A stretch of DNA of 55,641 nt from Emiliania huxleyi CCMP1516 (taxonomy: Eukaryota > Haptophyta > Isochrysidales > Noelaerhabdaceae), in contig NW_005198900.1 of the NCBI RefSeq assembly GCF_000372725.1, positions 538,531 to 594,171 of the forward strand, in the 5' to 3' direction. A program made the position numbers and the translations under genes. Positions within the stretch are counted from its first letter, which is position 1, and every line of letters begins with the position of its first letter. Positions 11,699 through 21,210 of the stretch are shown here, piece by piece. The notes beneath the pieces were generated by a model, which was not told where the DNA came from, did not search any database, and worked only from the letters and a program-made list of their open reading frames with translations.

Positions 11699-11753
11699 GG
11701 GAGGACTGGATCAGTTGCGACCTATCTTGCACCATCCTGGTGTGAAGTCGCCC
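11699..11753 (-). repeat. Right terminal inverted repeat
   Basis: It ends CTGGTGTGAAGTCGCCC at 11737-11753, the reverse complement of the left end, followed directly by the GTAA target-site copy. Confidence 0.88.
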
Positions 11754-11757
11754 GTAA

Positions 11758-12613
11758 TCCGCTTTTCGCTCTCTACACACACAACACACAAGCACCGCCA
11801 CTTCGTGGTCAGCCGTCTCAGTCAGCCGTCTCAGCTGTCTCTCCGTTTCTAGAGTGGGAGTGTCGTGCAGGTGTCGTGCGAGGGAGTGTTGTTGTAAAAT
11901 TCTAGAGTGGGGCCGGCACTCTGTTGAGCACTTGTGAGCACAGGAATAGGGTCCACAACTCCTGACCCGCCGCGCGCCGGCCGCCGTGCCAACTTTGACG
12001 TTATTAACCAAAATCGGCGCCCGCGCGCTTCTTTATGGGGGGCCGTACCATCTGAAATGCACCACATCGAGCACTTTGGATTTCGCTATTCTCCACCTTC
12101 TACTCAGGGTCGATTCCACATGGTACGGGGCCCTCGATCGTCTGGGGGGGGGGGGGGTCATATCTCATAACAAACACGGTGCAGGAATATCGAGGTGCAC
12201 GCCGCCGAAGTAGTGTCGCCCCCCCCTCCTCCCTCCATCATCTCACTGGGTCTATGGGAGACGTCGCTCGTCGGCGGTGGTGGCGGTGGGGACCGATCGA
12301 GGTTCGAGCCAGCACGAGAGGAGCTTATTCAGCACGAACCACGCAAACGCAGCTCGCAGGAGACCGAAAATGCTATGCGGCGACGTTCCGTGGGTATTCG
12401 CGTTATTCCTTTATTCGACACACGCCCAATAAAGGAAAAGCCGCAAACCGCGCAAGCCCAAGCGCCAGCCGTGCTGTCCGTGCCCCACCACCTCGTCTCC
12501 TCGTGTGTGTGGAGAAGTATAATTTACCTTACCTTACCTGCTGTCCGTGAGCCGTCTCAACTTCAGCTGTGCGCCTCCCTCGAGAACGCGGTCTCGCGGA
12601 ATAATTAAGTGTC
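11758..12613. other. Gap between transposon and helicase, no gene seen
   Basis: Around 850 bases with no supported coding region. It contains a dispersed repeat copy (12100-12235). The rest is probably 3' sequence of the helicase gene. Confidence 0.4.
12100..12235 (+). repeat. Dispersed repeat, copy 1 (poly-G / AACAAACACGGT family)
   Basis: Shared blocks with 52200-52350 in the same order: ATT..ACATGGTA, CGATCGTC, a long G run, CATAACAAACACGGT, then CGAGGTGCACGC and AGTGTCG followed by a C run. The two copies are about 40 kb apart. Confidence 0.7.
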
Positions 12614-14860
12614 TCACGTGCGCTGCTGACTCACAACCTCGAAGAAGTCCGATGGGCCCTTGAGCTCGGTGAGCCACTCCCTCTCGATCTTGGTGGCGGA
12701 GAGCACGTACTCCTTCTCCGCCGTGAAGGCCGTCTCGTGGAAGACGATCCACTCGGGCGGCGCCCGCCAGAGGGCCGAGTTGGGGTTGAGGGAGAGGGCG
12801 GCGCCGGTGTGGGTCGCCGCGTACTCGCCCCCCGTGACGACCTGCGCGGCCGACACGAAGTAGCCGCGCACGATCGCGCGCCGCACGCCGTCGGTGCCGG
12901 TCCTACAATGACAAGACACCAGCCTCGGGGCGGGGAGGCGGTGTTGTGCAGAGTCTTCAGAGCGATGAGTGACTCCGAGGGGCACGAGTACAGTGAATGC
13001 GGCTGAATGCCGTCGAATAGCGCGGAATCTGTGTCCTCTCGAGCGCTGGCTCGAAGACAAGAATACGGATTCCGCTTCTAGGCCGCCGCTCGTCCCACCG
13101 AGGTCTGGCCGCTCCGCCGCGCTGCAAGATGCGACTCCCAGCCTCGCGAGCTGGCGCAGCAGCTGCGCCTAATTAAGAACGAATGAACTATTAGTTAGCC
13201 TCGCGAGCTGGCGCAGCAACTGCGCCTAATTAAGAACGAATAACTATTAGTTAGCCTCGCGAGCTGGCGCAGCAGCTGCGACTAATCTCGGGCGAGCTCG
13301 GGGCGATGTCCGGGTGCTCTCCCCAAGCAAGGCGGGCTCTCGAGCGGCGGGGCGGCGCCTTGACATGCGAGCACCGTTCGAGCACCCGCTCGTTGAGCCG
13401 GTGCCTGCGGCACCAGCTGCCCGCCCGCGCCGACCCGTGCCGCTTGAGCTGCCGCAGAAACCGGCGGTGCACGTTGAGGAGCGTCACCGAGTCGCCCTCG
13501 TACACGGCAAAGGGCGCGCGCGCGGCCTCGAGCTCCTTGGCGCGCGAGACAGTGAAGACGGACTGGACCGAGAGGAGGGCGGCGACGGCTGCAGCCTCCT
13601 CCACGCACGCCTCCTCCTCTGCAGCGAGGAGCATCGCCGCCAGCTGGGGCTCGAGAGGTAGCCGCGCCATGCGGTCGCCGATGGGCTGGGTCAGCTCCCC
13701 GGCCTCGGTGAGGGCGCCGAGGGCGAACAGGAGCTCGAGGGCGCGCGAGAGCGACTCTGGCGGCGGCGGCGAGAGGAAGTCGAACCGGAGCACGTTTTGG
13801 ATGCCAAGCGCCTTGAGCTGCAGCGTGACCGCCGCCAGCGAGCAGCGCTGCATCTCTGGCGGGTTGTGGGCGGGCAAGCCGTGGTAGGACGCCTCCGTCA
13901 TTAGCACGTAGCACGCGCCGGGCCGGACCCGTCCTAAGGTAAGGTAAGGTCAGGTAAGGTCAGGTCAGGTCAGGTCAGGTCAGGTCAGGTCAGGTCAGGT
14001 CAGGTCAGGTCAGGTCAGGTCAGGTCAGGTCAGGTCAGGTCAGGTCAGGTCTCAGGTCAGCCTCACCACACACACGAGGTGGTGGTGGGAAAAGGGCCCG
14101 GCTAGACCCTCGCGACTCCACGTCTAGACGACAGGAGCCCCACGGCATTGAAAGTGCAAGGCCCGGTGCGCGTGGGTGAGCGGTGTGTGTGTGTGTGCCC
14201 CGGCCTGCCCGCCCCGCCCGCTGGCGCGCGTTGGCGCGCGACTCGGGCACGACGACGAGGGCCTCGTGCAGAGTGCTCGGGTTCTGCTGCCGCTGCTTTG
14301 TCCAGCCGCAGTCCACGACAAAGACCACGCCGTCGATGGTGACGGAAGTCTCGGCGATGGAGGTCGCGACGATCACCTTGCGCGCCCCCGGCGGCGGCGG
14401 CGCGAAGGCGCGCATCTGCGCGGCGTGGCTGAGGGAGCCGTAGAGCGGTAGGGCGAGGAGCCGCCTGCGAGGCCGTTCCGCGAGCGCGCGGTCGGTGAGG
14501 AGCGAGACGGCGGTGTCGACCTCCTGCTGCCCCGTGAGGAAGAGGAGGACGTCTCCTGCGGCGTGAGGACGCCAACGTCATGGTGTGCACACGGTCTCCT
14601 GCAGTGTATGCAGAGCAGCGCAGGAACACAGGGGGCTACGAGTACCGAGAGTACAGCCGAGTGCAGCGGAGTGCGTGTCCTCTCGAGGAAGACACGGGTC
14701 CGTCCTCCGGCATCTAGGGGCGCGGTCCCTCTTCGGGAGAGACGTGCAGCCGCCACGCACACTCGACGGCATGCGAGAGGTAGTCGCTGACCGGAGCCTC
14801 GGCAAAGTGCATCGCAACCTCGTGCACGCCCGAGCCGCGCAGCGAGACGATGCCGGCGGT

Positions 14861-14928
<68 letters not shown>

Positions 14929-15601
14929 TACTGCGGAGCTCGAAGAACTCTTTGAAGCGGAGAGCGTCGACGGTGGCGGACGCGACGATGAGGCGGAGGT
15001 CGTCTCGCGCGTGGAGAAGCTTCTTGAGCAGCCCGAGCAGCACGTCCGTGGTCAGCGAGCGCTCGTGCGCCTCGTCCACCATCAAGACGGAGTAGCGAGA
15101 GAGCAGCGGGTCGCTCATGAACTCGGTCAGCAGCAGCCCGTCCGTCATGAACTTGAGCCGCGTGGCCTCGCGCGAGCAGCAGTCGTCGAAGCGGACCGCA
15201 TACCCGACCGTGCCTCCGAGCGCCTCCCCCATCTCCTCTGCGACGCGCTGTGCGACCGAGACCGCCGCGACGCGACGGGGCTGAGTGCAGCCGACGACGC
15301 GCCCACCGGCCGTCCAACCCGCCTCGTGCAGGTACTGCGGGATCTGCGTCGTCTTGCCGCACCCGGTGTGGCCGACGACGACGGTCGTCCGGTACCGCTC
15401 CACCATGTACAGCAGCTCGCGCCGGTTGGCAAAGATGGGCAGCCGCAGCCGCTGCTGCGCGAGGCTGAGCCGCTCATTCGGATTCCACGAGCCGACGGCG
15501 GTGGCCTCCTCGTCGCCGGCGCGGTCGCGGTCCACAAAGCTCAATGCCGCAGCCGCGGGCCGCGCGGCGTTTGGTCTCCAGAAGAGGTGGGCGTTGCTCA
15601 T
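12614..15601 (-). CDS. DHX35: DEAH-box RNA helicase, DHX35-like
   Basis: Exons 15601-14722, 14555-14205, 13933-13359, 13168-13113 and 12902-12614 join in phase to a protein of 716 residues, close to the family length of about 700. The N-terminus MSNAHLFWRP fits DHX35. Helicase motifs: GHTGCGKTTQIPQ (Walker A), DEAH, SAT, LLFLTGQQEV, ATSIAETSVTIDGV and QRAGRAGR; then the winged-helix/ratchet region NVLRFDFLSPP and the C-terminal OB-fold (AIVRGYF...WIVFHE). The family acts on RNA, including in spliceosome-related complexes. All four introns are best explained as GC-AG; the first is the least certain. A run of about 22 glycines sits in the first RecA domain after the SAT motif, encoded by a GCC repeat. 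The 56-nt fourth exon is preceded by a triplicated acceptor region. Confidence 0.88.
13140..13282 (-). repeat. Triplicated splice-acceptor region, 56-57-bp unit
   Basis: Copies start at 13140, 13197 and 13253 (last one partial). On the gene strand each unit holds the 5' end of exon 4 (about 30 nt), a branchpoint-like CTAACTAAT, and an acceptor TTCTTAATTAG. Only the copy nearest 13168 runs into the rest of the exon. Confidence 0.9.
13936..14060 (+). repeat. CAGGT pentanucleotide microsatellite in an intron
   Basis: About 23 units of CAGGT with AAGGT variants at the left end, inside the 271-bp second intron (13934-14204) of the helicase gene. Confidence 0.95.
14862..14930 (+). repeat. (CCG)n coding microsatellite
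   Basis: About 22 CCG units. On the minus strand they encode the polyglycine insert of the DHX35-like helicase. Confidence 0.95.
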
Positions 15602-16808
15602 GCCCGCACCGAAACCTCGAGACCGCGTGGGGTATTTCACACCTCTCCTGTCATCATGAATGAAGCGCATCGGGGAAAACTACTGTAACACTTCACCCGC
15701 ATCCCATCCAAGATCTCCATCCGCGGCGCCCCCCCGCGCCGTCCTCGCCCTGTGCACGATGGGCGACGAGAGCAGGATGTCGGAGAGGACGTGCGGGCCG
15801 GGAGGGACGGTGACGAGGTGCGAGTTGTCGGTTGTTTGTTTGTCCCCGCGGCCCTTCTTCTCTCTGCGGTGTGTGCGGCCAGTGGCGCCTCCTCTCCAAA
15901 GTTGATGATATCCATCGCGACGGAGTTCTTCTTAGGCCGCCGAACACGAGCAGGCGCAGGTAGGTAACCTAGGTAGATTACTAGGTAGGTAGGAAGGCGA
16001 AGAACAGCCAGGCTCGGACTGGACACCAACGTGGTATGGGTGGACGCGGGACGCTGCTCGTTGGATTGGCGTGCGGCCGCAGCGCGCCCGCCGCAGGCGC
16101 AGCCCGCAGGCTCGTTGTAGAGCCGTACGTGCGTACCGGAGAGCGGAGAGTGTAGACCGTATATGTTGACACACGCGTGTTAGTTAGCCTGAACTCTGAA
16201 GGGGCTCAACCTCAAGAGAGAGGCATGATTTACGCTCTAGGCCGTAAGCTGTAAGGCGCCCCAGGGCCCATACTTTCAAGCCAGGGGTGCCCTAAGCCCC
16301 TATCCCGACACGAGTTCAAGCCGACGCATTCTCAGAGGACAGCCTCGAGAGACCCCCAGACCCCAGACCGCGGCGCGAAACATGGGACGCACATGGAACG
16401 CGCATGGGACGCACAGTGGCACGCCCATGGAACGCCCATGGAACACTGGCACGCACCCGCGCACGCCGCGGTCGCACGCTTCACCACTCACGACTGGTCG
16501 CCGCGACGCGTGTGAAACGTGCCCTACTCAGTGTATAGCTCGCACGAGGCCCGCCCGCTCCCGGCAAAGCAGACAGGCCGGCGCGTCCATGCAGTATCCT
16601 CGACCCCCCCCTCCCCCTCCGCCGTTGCAATGAGCACTGCAGCTAGGGTGCCCAGCGGCGCGTGCGTGGCAGCGCCTAGCCCCTCCAGGAAAGAGCGGGC
16701 CCTGGCGCCGCGGCGCGGGCGTGGCCTCGTGGTCGCAACCCTCCCCATGCAAAAGGAGAGCGCCGTCCACGACCTGCGAACGGTGGAGCGCCTGAGCCGC
16801 CCCGCTAG
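15602..16808. other. Gap with a repeat copy and one possible small ORF
   Basis: Around 15970-16060, in reverse complement, lies a copy of the repeat also found twice near 48.6 and 48.95 kb (core GTTGGTGTCCAGTCCGAGCC). On the minus strand an ATG near 15910 opens MDIINFGEEAP, and another frame nearby reads HLVTVPPGPHVLSDILLSS. These could be exons of a small gene, but I cannot join them convincingly. Bases 16380-16450 hold a short ATGGAACGC-type repeat. Confidence 0.35.
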
Positions 16809-17159
16809 CTAGCCGGAGCACGGGCACTTGCTGCAGGTGTTTCCATACTGGTGCTTCTTCCAGTCTATGTTGTCATACTTGTCCTTGTTGTTGTTGTAGT
16901 AGTCCGTTTCGATGGCGCAATCGAATTCGCCAGGCTTGTGGCCGATAGTGGGCTCTTTGCAGCCGCACGGCAACTTGCCGTCTTTCCACGGGTGCCGCTC
17001 GTCGCACTCCGACAAGCAGGCGACGCACTTGGCGTACGCGTTGACGCACTTGTCGTCGGCGTAGTACTGGTAGTTGTTCGTGAATGGGTGCGGCAATGGC
17101 TCCCGGCCGACGTCGCCCTTGAATGTGCACTTGACCTCGGCTTGATGCGGGGGCGCCGT
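16809..17159 (-). CDS. Cys-rich small protein, function unknown
   Basis: An open frame ending in KCPCSG and a stop at 16809. At least 117 codons are open, reading ...AEVKCTFKGDVGREPLPHPF then NNYQYYADDKCVNAYAKC and further Cys-containing segments. The spaced Cys residues and a moderate-GC, Asn/Tyr/Lys-rich composition unlike its neighbours suggest a disulphide-rich secreted or luminal protein. No ATG was found in frame in this exon, so the 5' end is probably another exon; the right boundary given is arbitrary. The plus-strand frame over the same bases is a shadow. Confidence 0.5.
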   Translation of the reverse strand, partial: TAPPHQAEVKCTFKGDVGREPLPHPFTNNYQYYADDKCVNAYAKCVACLSECDERHPWKDGKLPCGCKEPTIGHKPGEFDCAIETDYYNNNKDKYDNIDWKKHQYGNTCSKCPCSG

Positions 17160-17219
17160 AACAAGAGCCAGGCCATCGAAGCGAGCACTCAGACGGGCGA
17201 GAGGGCTCGCGCGAAGGGA

Positions 17220-18099
17220 ATGAGGCGAGAGGGTTCACGGGACGATAGCTCACAGGACGGCCCAACTCCAGCCCAGGACGCTCCATCTTTCGTTGCGCCG
17301 GCCCTCCAAGCCGGCATCGCGGCAGGGACTGCCTGCCAGTCCGCCGTATGCGCGTCTTCATCAGGAGAGGGCGGTGGACCGTCGTCTTCCGCTTCTTGCA
17401 GCAGCGCCAGAGGCGCGCTACCGTCCCCACCATCGACTCCAGGCCTCAGGGCCGCCGCCACGGAGGATTGCAGCCACGCAATAGAGGACCTGAGTCTCCT
17501 CAGCGGAGGCTCCCCCTCCCACTCCGCGAACTCGGCCAAGTCCTCGCCCTCCACGAGAAGGGCAGATGCAGGTGTTCCGCGGGACGGAAATGCCAAACAG
17601 TGACCCGCTGCGGGCGGGCTCTGCCCCGCCGGTGTCTCCTGGGCATGGGCGTGGGCGTGGTCGCGGCAACACGTGCCCGGTGGGAGGTGGAGGGCTCGTG
17701 ACGCCGGCGGGGCGGTTGACGCCGCCTCACTCAGTCGCCGCCCGTCCCGCCGACGGCGCAGGGCTCTCGGTCTCACCGCTGCCGGCACGGGGTGCCACGC
17801 CGTTGACAACTTTGCACACTCCACGCGGAGAGGAGGTTGCTGATGAGGCGCCGAAAAGCAGCCGCGGCGTGCGCAAAAGCAGCGACACCGCGCCGACTAC
17901 GCCGAGGCCTGCCCCGGGTAGCTTGAATGCCGCCTTTTTTGCGACGGGCGGGGGCCAGGGCGCACGGGCCACGGCCTACGACACGCTCGCGAGCGCCGGG
18001 GAGGGGCCACCGCCGGCGCTGGCTCGTGAACTGCGAGCGCGCGCGGAGGCACTAGAGGAGCTCATAGCCTTTCGGGCAGCCACTGAGCCGTGCTCATGA
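17220..18099 (+). CDS. Ser/Pro/Ala-rich, probably disordered protein
   Basis: Exons 17220-17571 and 17687-18099 join in phase through a 115-bp GT-AG intron to 254 residues. The protein is low-complexity with proline-directed Ser/Thr sites (RLTPPHS, LHTPRGEE, APTTPRP) and a short predicted helix at the end (LARELRARAEALEELIAF). No family recognised. Confidence rests only on an open, phase-compatible chain. Confidence 0.4.
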
Positions 18100-18829
18100 C
18101 AGGGAGAAATAATTAGGGCGGTCGCGTAGAGCGTAAACAACAGAAGCGACCCAACGATTTCACGTGTGAAGTTGGGATAGAGGAAGTGCAAAACACGTGG
18201 TGCGTAGCTAAGGGAACGAGAGACAACTCAAGCGCCCCCCACGCCCCAGCCCTTGCGCCTTGGGTCTAGAGAGACAGGTCAGTCTCTCGGGGGTCAGTTT
18301 TCTCTCTAGATTAAGCCGGCAGGTGGGGGCGGATGTGTGCCGGGTGGATCCCCACGCGGGCGGGCCGGGCCCGTGCATAGTTTGGGCGCGGGGAGCGCGG
18401 GAGCATGAGAAAGACGCACTGACATGCTGATGGCTACCGGTCTCTTGATTGCCTGATTTGTCGATTCTCCATGCGATTCTCGTTCGGATCGAAATCCCAA
18501 AACCTCTCAGCTGAAAGGGGGAATTCAATCGTCAAAATCAGGCAATCAAGAGACCGGGACAGTGGGTTGGCATTAAGAAAACGTCCCCGGAAGAAACCGC
18601 GCCGAGCGATTTCCGCAAGTATCTCGAGGTTGTCCGGTGCCAATTCAAGAAATCGCGCAGCGCCACCCCCATTAATTTTTGGGGCTCTGAGCCGACAAAA
18701 ACAAAACTACCGCTCGCTGCTCGCATGCTGCGACCGAGCGCGGCCGCGGGGCGTGCTGCTCTGGGGATTTGAGGCGCTCAGCCGAGGCGAGCCTGATTTT
18801 CGCAGCGTTCGGCTGTGGGGGGACTGAGC
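18100..18829. other. Gap with two inverted repeats
   Basis: No gene seen. TCTAGAGAGA at 18265-18274 pairs with TCTCTCTAGA at 18301-18310. A stronger inverted repeat at 18437-18557 is listed separately. Confidence 0.5.
18437..18557. repeat. Inverted repeat, 24-25-bp arms, 72-bp loop
   Basis: Left arm 18437-18460 and right arm 18533-18557 pair over GGTCTCTTGATTGCCTGATT and adjacent bases with one bulge; weaker pairing continues inward. It could be a small MITE or a hairpin RNA precursor. Confidence 0.8.
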
Positions 18830-19645
18830 CTATTGTCCGCTGTTGGCTGAGGTGGTACCCTCGAGCCTCCTAGCATCGGCTGCCGGCTCCTCCGGCTCCA
18901 CCTCTGCCGCCTGCGCGCTCACCGCGTCCCAATACGCCGCACCATAATCGAACGTCAGCTCCTCGCCCGGCTCGATGGGCCGCGCCGCGTAGAAGAACAT
19001 GCGCCCACGCTGCCCGCCAAAGCGCTGCTTGCGCTTGCGCACGTTGCACTCGCCCTCGGGGAGGCTGTTCATCCACCGCGCGATGCCGGATCGAGCCGGG
19101 TCCGCCGCGTCAGTGTAGATTGGCTCGCCGAGCAGCGCTAGCGTGTCCACCACGGCGACGTACCTGAGCAGGGGAGCGCAGCTGCGTTTGGTGCGCGCGC
19201 TTGTGGCGTGCTTTCGATGTGTCGATCCGCACCTTCCCTCGCCCGAGCGGTAACGCTCAAAGTATTCCTCCTCGGAGAGCCGCTCACCGGCGTACTCGAA
19301 GAGGTACTCGCCTTCGCGGACGGGCGACGCTGCAAAGAGGCCCTGCCCGGCGAAAGGAATGAGCGAGTCCTGCACCACGAACCGCGAGTCCGAGAGGGGC
19401 GGCCGCGCCTCGTTGTGGGACCACGTCACCGCGGCGGCGGCGGTCAGGCCCACGCCGGCGGCGGCGGCGGCGGCAACGGGGCTGATCGCGCCGTCGGCAA
19501 TCCCCAATGCGAATGATGTGGTGACGAGGCCAGCGCCGAGGCCTACGCCGGTGGTGCGCACCCGGCGGTAGCGGAGCAGCTCCTCCCTGATCTGGTTGGG
19601 AGGGGAGGCACAGGCCAGAGAGGCCACCGCGGTGAGGACATTCAT
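18830..19645 (-). CDS. SET-domain protein with N-terminal membrane segments
   Basis: Exons 19645-19233 and 19163-18830, joined through a frame-preserving 69-bp GT-AG intron, so the region reads open even unspliced. The first 80 residues contain a signal or transit-like start and two hydrophobic stretches (VGLGAGLVTTSFALG, PVAAAAAAGVGLTAAAAV). A SET domain follows: GQGLFAASPVREGEYLFEY, IARWMNSLPEGECNV in the RxxNHxCxPN position, and ARPIEPGEELTFDYGAAYW. This fold usually transfers methyl groups to lysines of histones, Rubisco or other proteins. Hydrophobic N-terminal segments argue against a histone role and for an organelle or endomembrane location; the substrate cannot be told. Confidence 0.78.
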   Translation of the reverse strand: MNVLTAVASLACASPPNQIREELLRYRRVRTTGVGLGAGLVTTSFALGIADGAISPVAAAAAAGVGLTAAAAVTWSHNEARPPLSDSRFVVQDSLIPFAGQGLFAASPVREGEYLFEYAGERLSEEEYFERYRSGEGRCGSTHRKHATSARTKRSCAPLLRYVAVVDTLALLGEPIYTDAADPARSGIARWMNSLPEGECNVRKRKQRFGGQRGRMFFYAARPIEPGEELTFDYGAAYWDAVSAQAAEVEPEEPAADARRLEGTTSANSGQ

Positions 19646-21210
19646 GCAAACAACCGGAGCCCAAGGCAGTAAGTAACAAAGTAAGTATCAGCCCGCACAG
19701 ATTCTGGGCCACTGACCCGAGTCTCCAAGTGTCTGAGAGCTGGTCTGGGGCAAAATCTGAGGCAGAATCGAGGAAACCGGCCAAATACCGGGTATTTTCC
19801 AGGTATACCCGGGGTTTTCAGCACCGCCCCCCCCCCCCCCCCCACAAGCACAGCCAGACAAGAAATCACGACTCTCACAGTGATTTGGGCTCGGCAGCTT
19901 GTTAGCCCTCAGCCGAAGCTGGGGCCGGTCCCATAGCCGAGAGAGCCCGCGCCGATGAGTTCGACGCGGTCGGGGGGGCCTGCGGAGAGGCCAGCGAGGT
20001 GGCGATCGCTGTACTTCATGGCGCCCTCAAAGTGGGGCTGGCTGACAAGCCAGAGGTCGATACTCTGGACGACCCATAGGATGCCACGAATGCCAGACTC
20101 TTCTTCACAGCCAGTCGAAGAACAACCCCGGGCAAAAATCGCCCAATAGGTTTTCTTTCTTTTTTTGTGCCAACAATCAATCGATCAAACAATCCCTTGA
20201 AGCAAACGTAGGGTGCCACCAGGGCCCAAAAAAAGAAAAAATAAATTTGCCAACCTCGCTCGCAGCACTTCGTGTTGGAGAGTCGAGAAATTGAGAGTGT
20301 GACTAGGAGGGTTGGCCTTTATACGTTATTCTTCCGATTCTATATTCTTTTTCGAAGCGATTTTCAGCAATTTTCCGCGGGAATATAAAGAATATTTGAG
20401 AATATAGGCCCGATTTGGAGCTGTATTCTTGGCATATTCGAGAATATAGACCCTGTTTGGGACAAACAAGAATACGGAAAAAGAATATAGATAGTACTGG
20501 GCGAGAAAAACGTATACAGGCCAATAAGGAGGGTGGGACGCTGGGGATTCGCTCAAAGGTATACCCTTGGAATGGCCGGATCCAGCCTTGAAAGTACGAT
20601 ATCGCGCGCGCTTCGCGCGCTGCACCGCCTGTTCTCCGCGGCTGAGTGACGACGCGTGCCGTGTGCCAGCACAGTTGGGCGCGCGCGGCGCGACGGCGCC
20701 CGCGAGGGAAGGCGCGGGTGCAGCGGCCACCGGCGGTCGTACCGCTCGCCGGCCAGCGCAGCAGCGGCCAGCGCAGCGGCCGCCGGCGCAGCAGCCAGAG
20801 CAGCCGGTGCGCGCCTTGCGAGGAGGCGCCTTGCGAGCAGCCAGAGCAGTCGTTCGAATTTTGCGAGCCGTGCGTGAGACGGTTACACAAGGACGGTCAG
20901 GCTACGGAGTACGGTCAGGAAGTAGGTTTGAGTTCACACTCTCCAACACTCCCCCATTGTCTCCGCAGTCTTCATGAATGAGGATGCGGCAGACAACAAC
21001 AGCAGAGTGTGAATGTGTCTGAGCGTAGGTATGCCGGTTACCCGCCGGCGTCTCGCGGGGCTGGCTAAGCGTCCAACCTTGCGTCTTCGCGAAGGATGGT
21101 CTTGCTTGTTGGCAAGACTTGCGCGCTAAGATGAAGGGGTCAAAGCGCGGCCGAGTGGGCGGAGAGAGAGAAAGGGGAGATAATGAACAGGAGCTCGTTG
21201 TGGAGCTCGG
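19646..21210. other. Gap with poly-C, an AT-rich MITE candidate and hairpins
   Basis: A C run of about 19 lies near 19830. A MITE-like element is at 20312-20526. From 20700 to 20870 there is a GC-rich CAGCGCAGC-type minisatellite. Near 21075-21120 are small stem-loops, the clearest being GTCTTGC/GCAAGAC around 21100-21119. No gene supported. Confidence 0.45.
20312..20526. mobile_element. AT-rich MITE candidate
   Basis: The ends are inverted repeats: TTGGCCTTTATACGTT on the left; on the right, the reverse complement of GTATACAGGCCAA, with further pairing through TATATTCTTTTTC. The interior repeats GAATATA motifs and is far more AT-rich than its surroundings. AGGAGGG occurs at 20305-20311 and 20527-20533, a plausible 7-bp target duplication. 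Confidence 0.6.

Larger units (their letters stand above)
5529..11753 (+). mobile_element. Complete 6.2-kb DNA transposon with TIRs and 4-bp target duplication
   Basis: The element begins GGGCGACTTCACACCAG and ends with its exact reverse complement, a 17-bp perfect terminal inverted repeat. Weaker pairing continues to about 55 bp (shared CAACTGAT and CCTCCCG blocks in order). It is flanked by GTAA at 5525-5528 and GTAA at 11754-11757, consistent with a 4-bp target-site duplication. The length is 6,225 bp. It carries one long spliced gene (5910-10935). The remaining 818 bp to the right TIR contain no second recognisable gene, although about 61 codons ending at a stop near 11224 are open and could be an alternative last exon. 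I cannot assign it to a named transposon superfamily from memory. Confidence 0.85.

Noticed and set aside
12600..13060. Independent 148-residue gene on the minus strand
   Set aside because: Its last 95 codons are the OB-fold exon of the DHX35-like gene; the upstream part is intron.
13936..14060. CAGGT array as a CRISPR-like or telomeric repeat
   Set aside because: Uniform pentanucleotide without spacers, inside an intron; an ordinary microsatellite.
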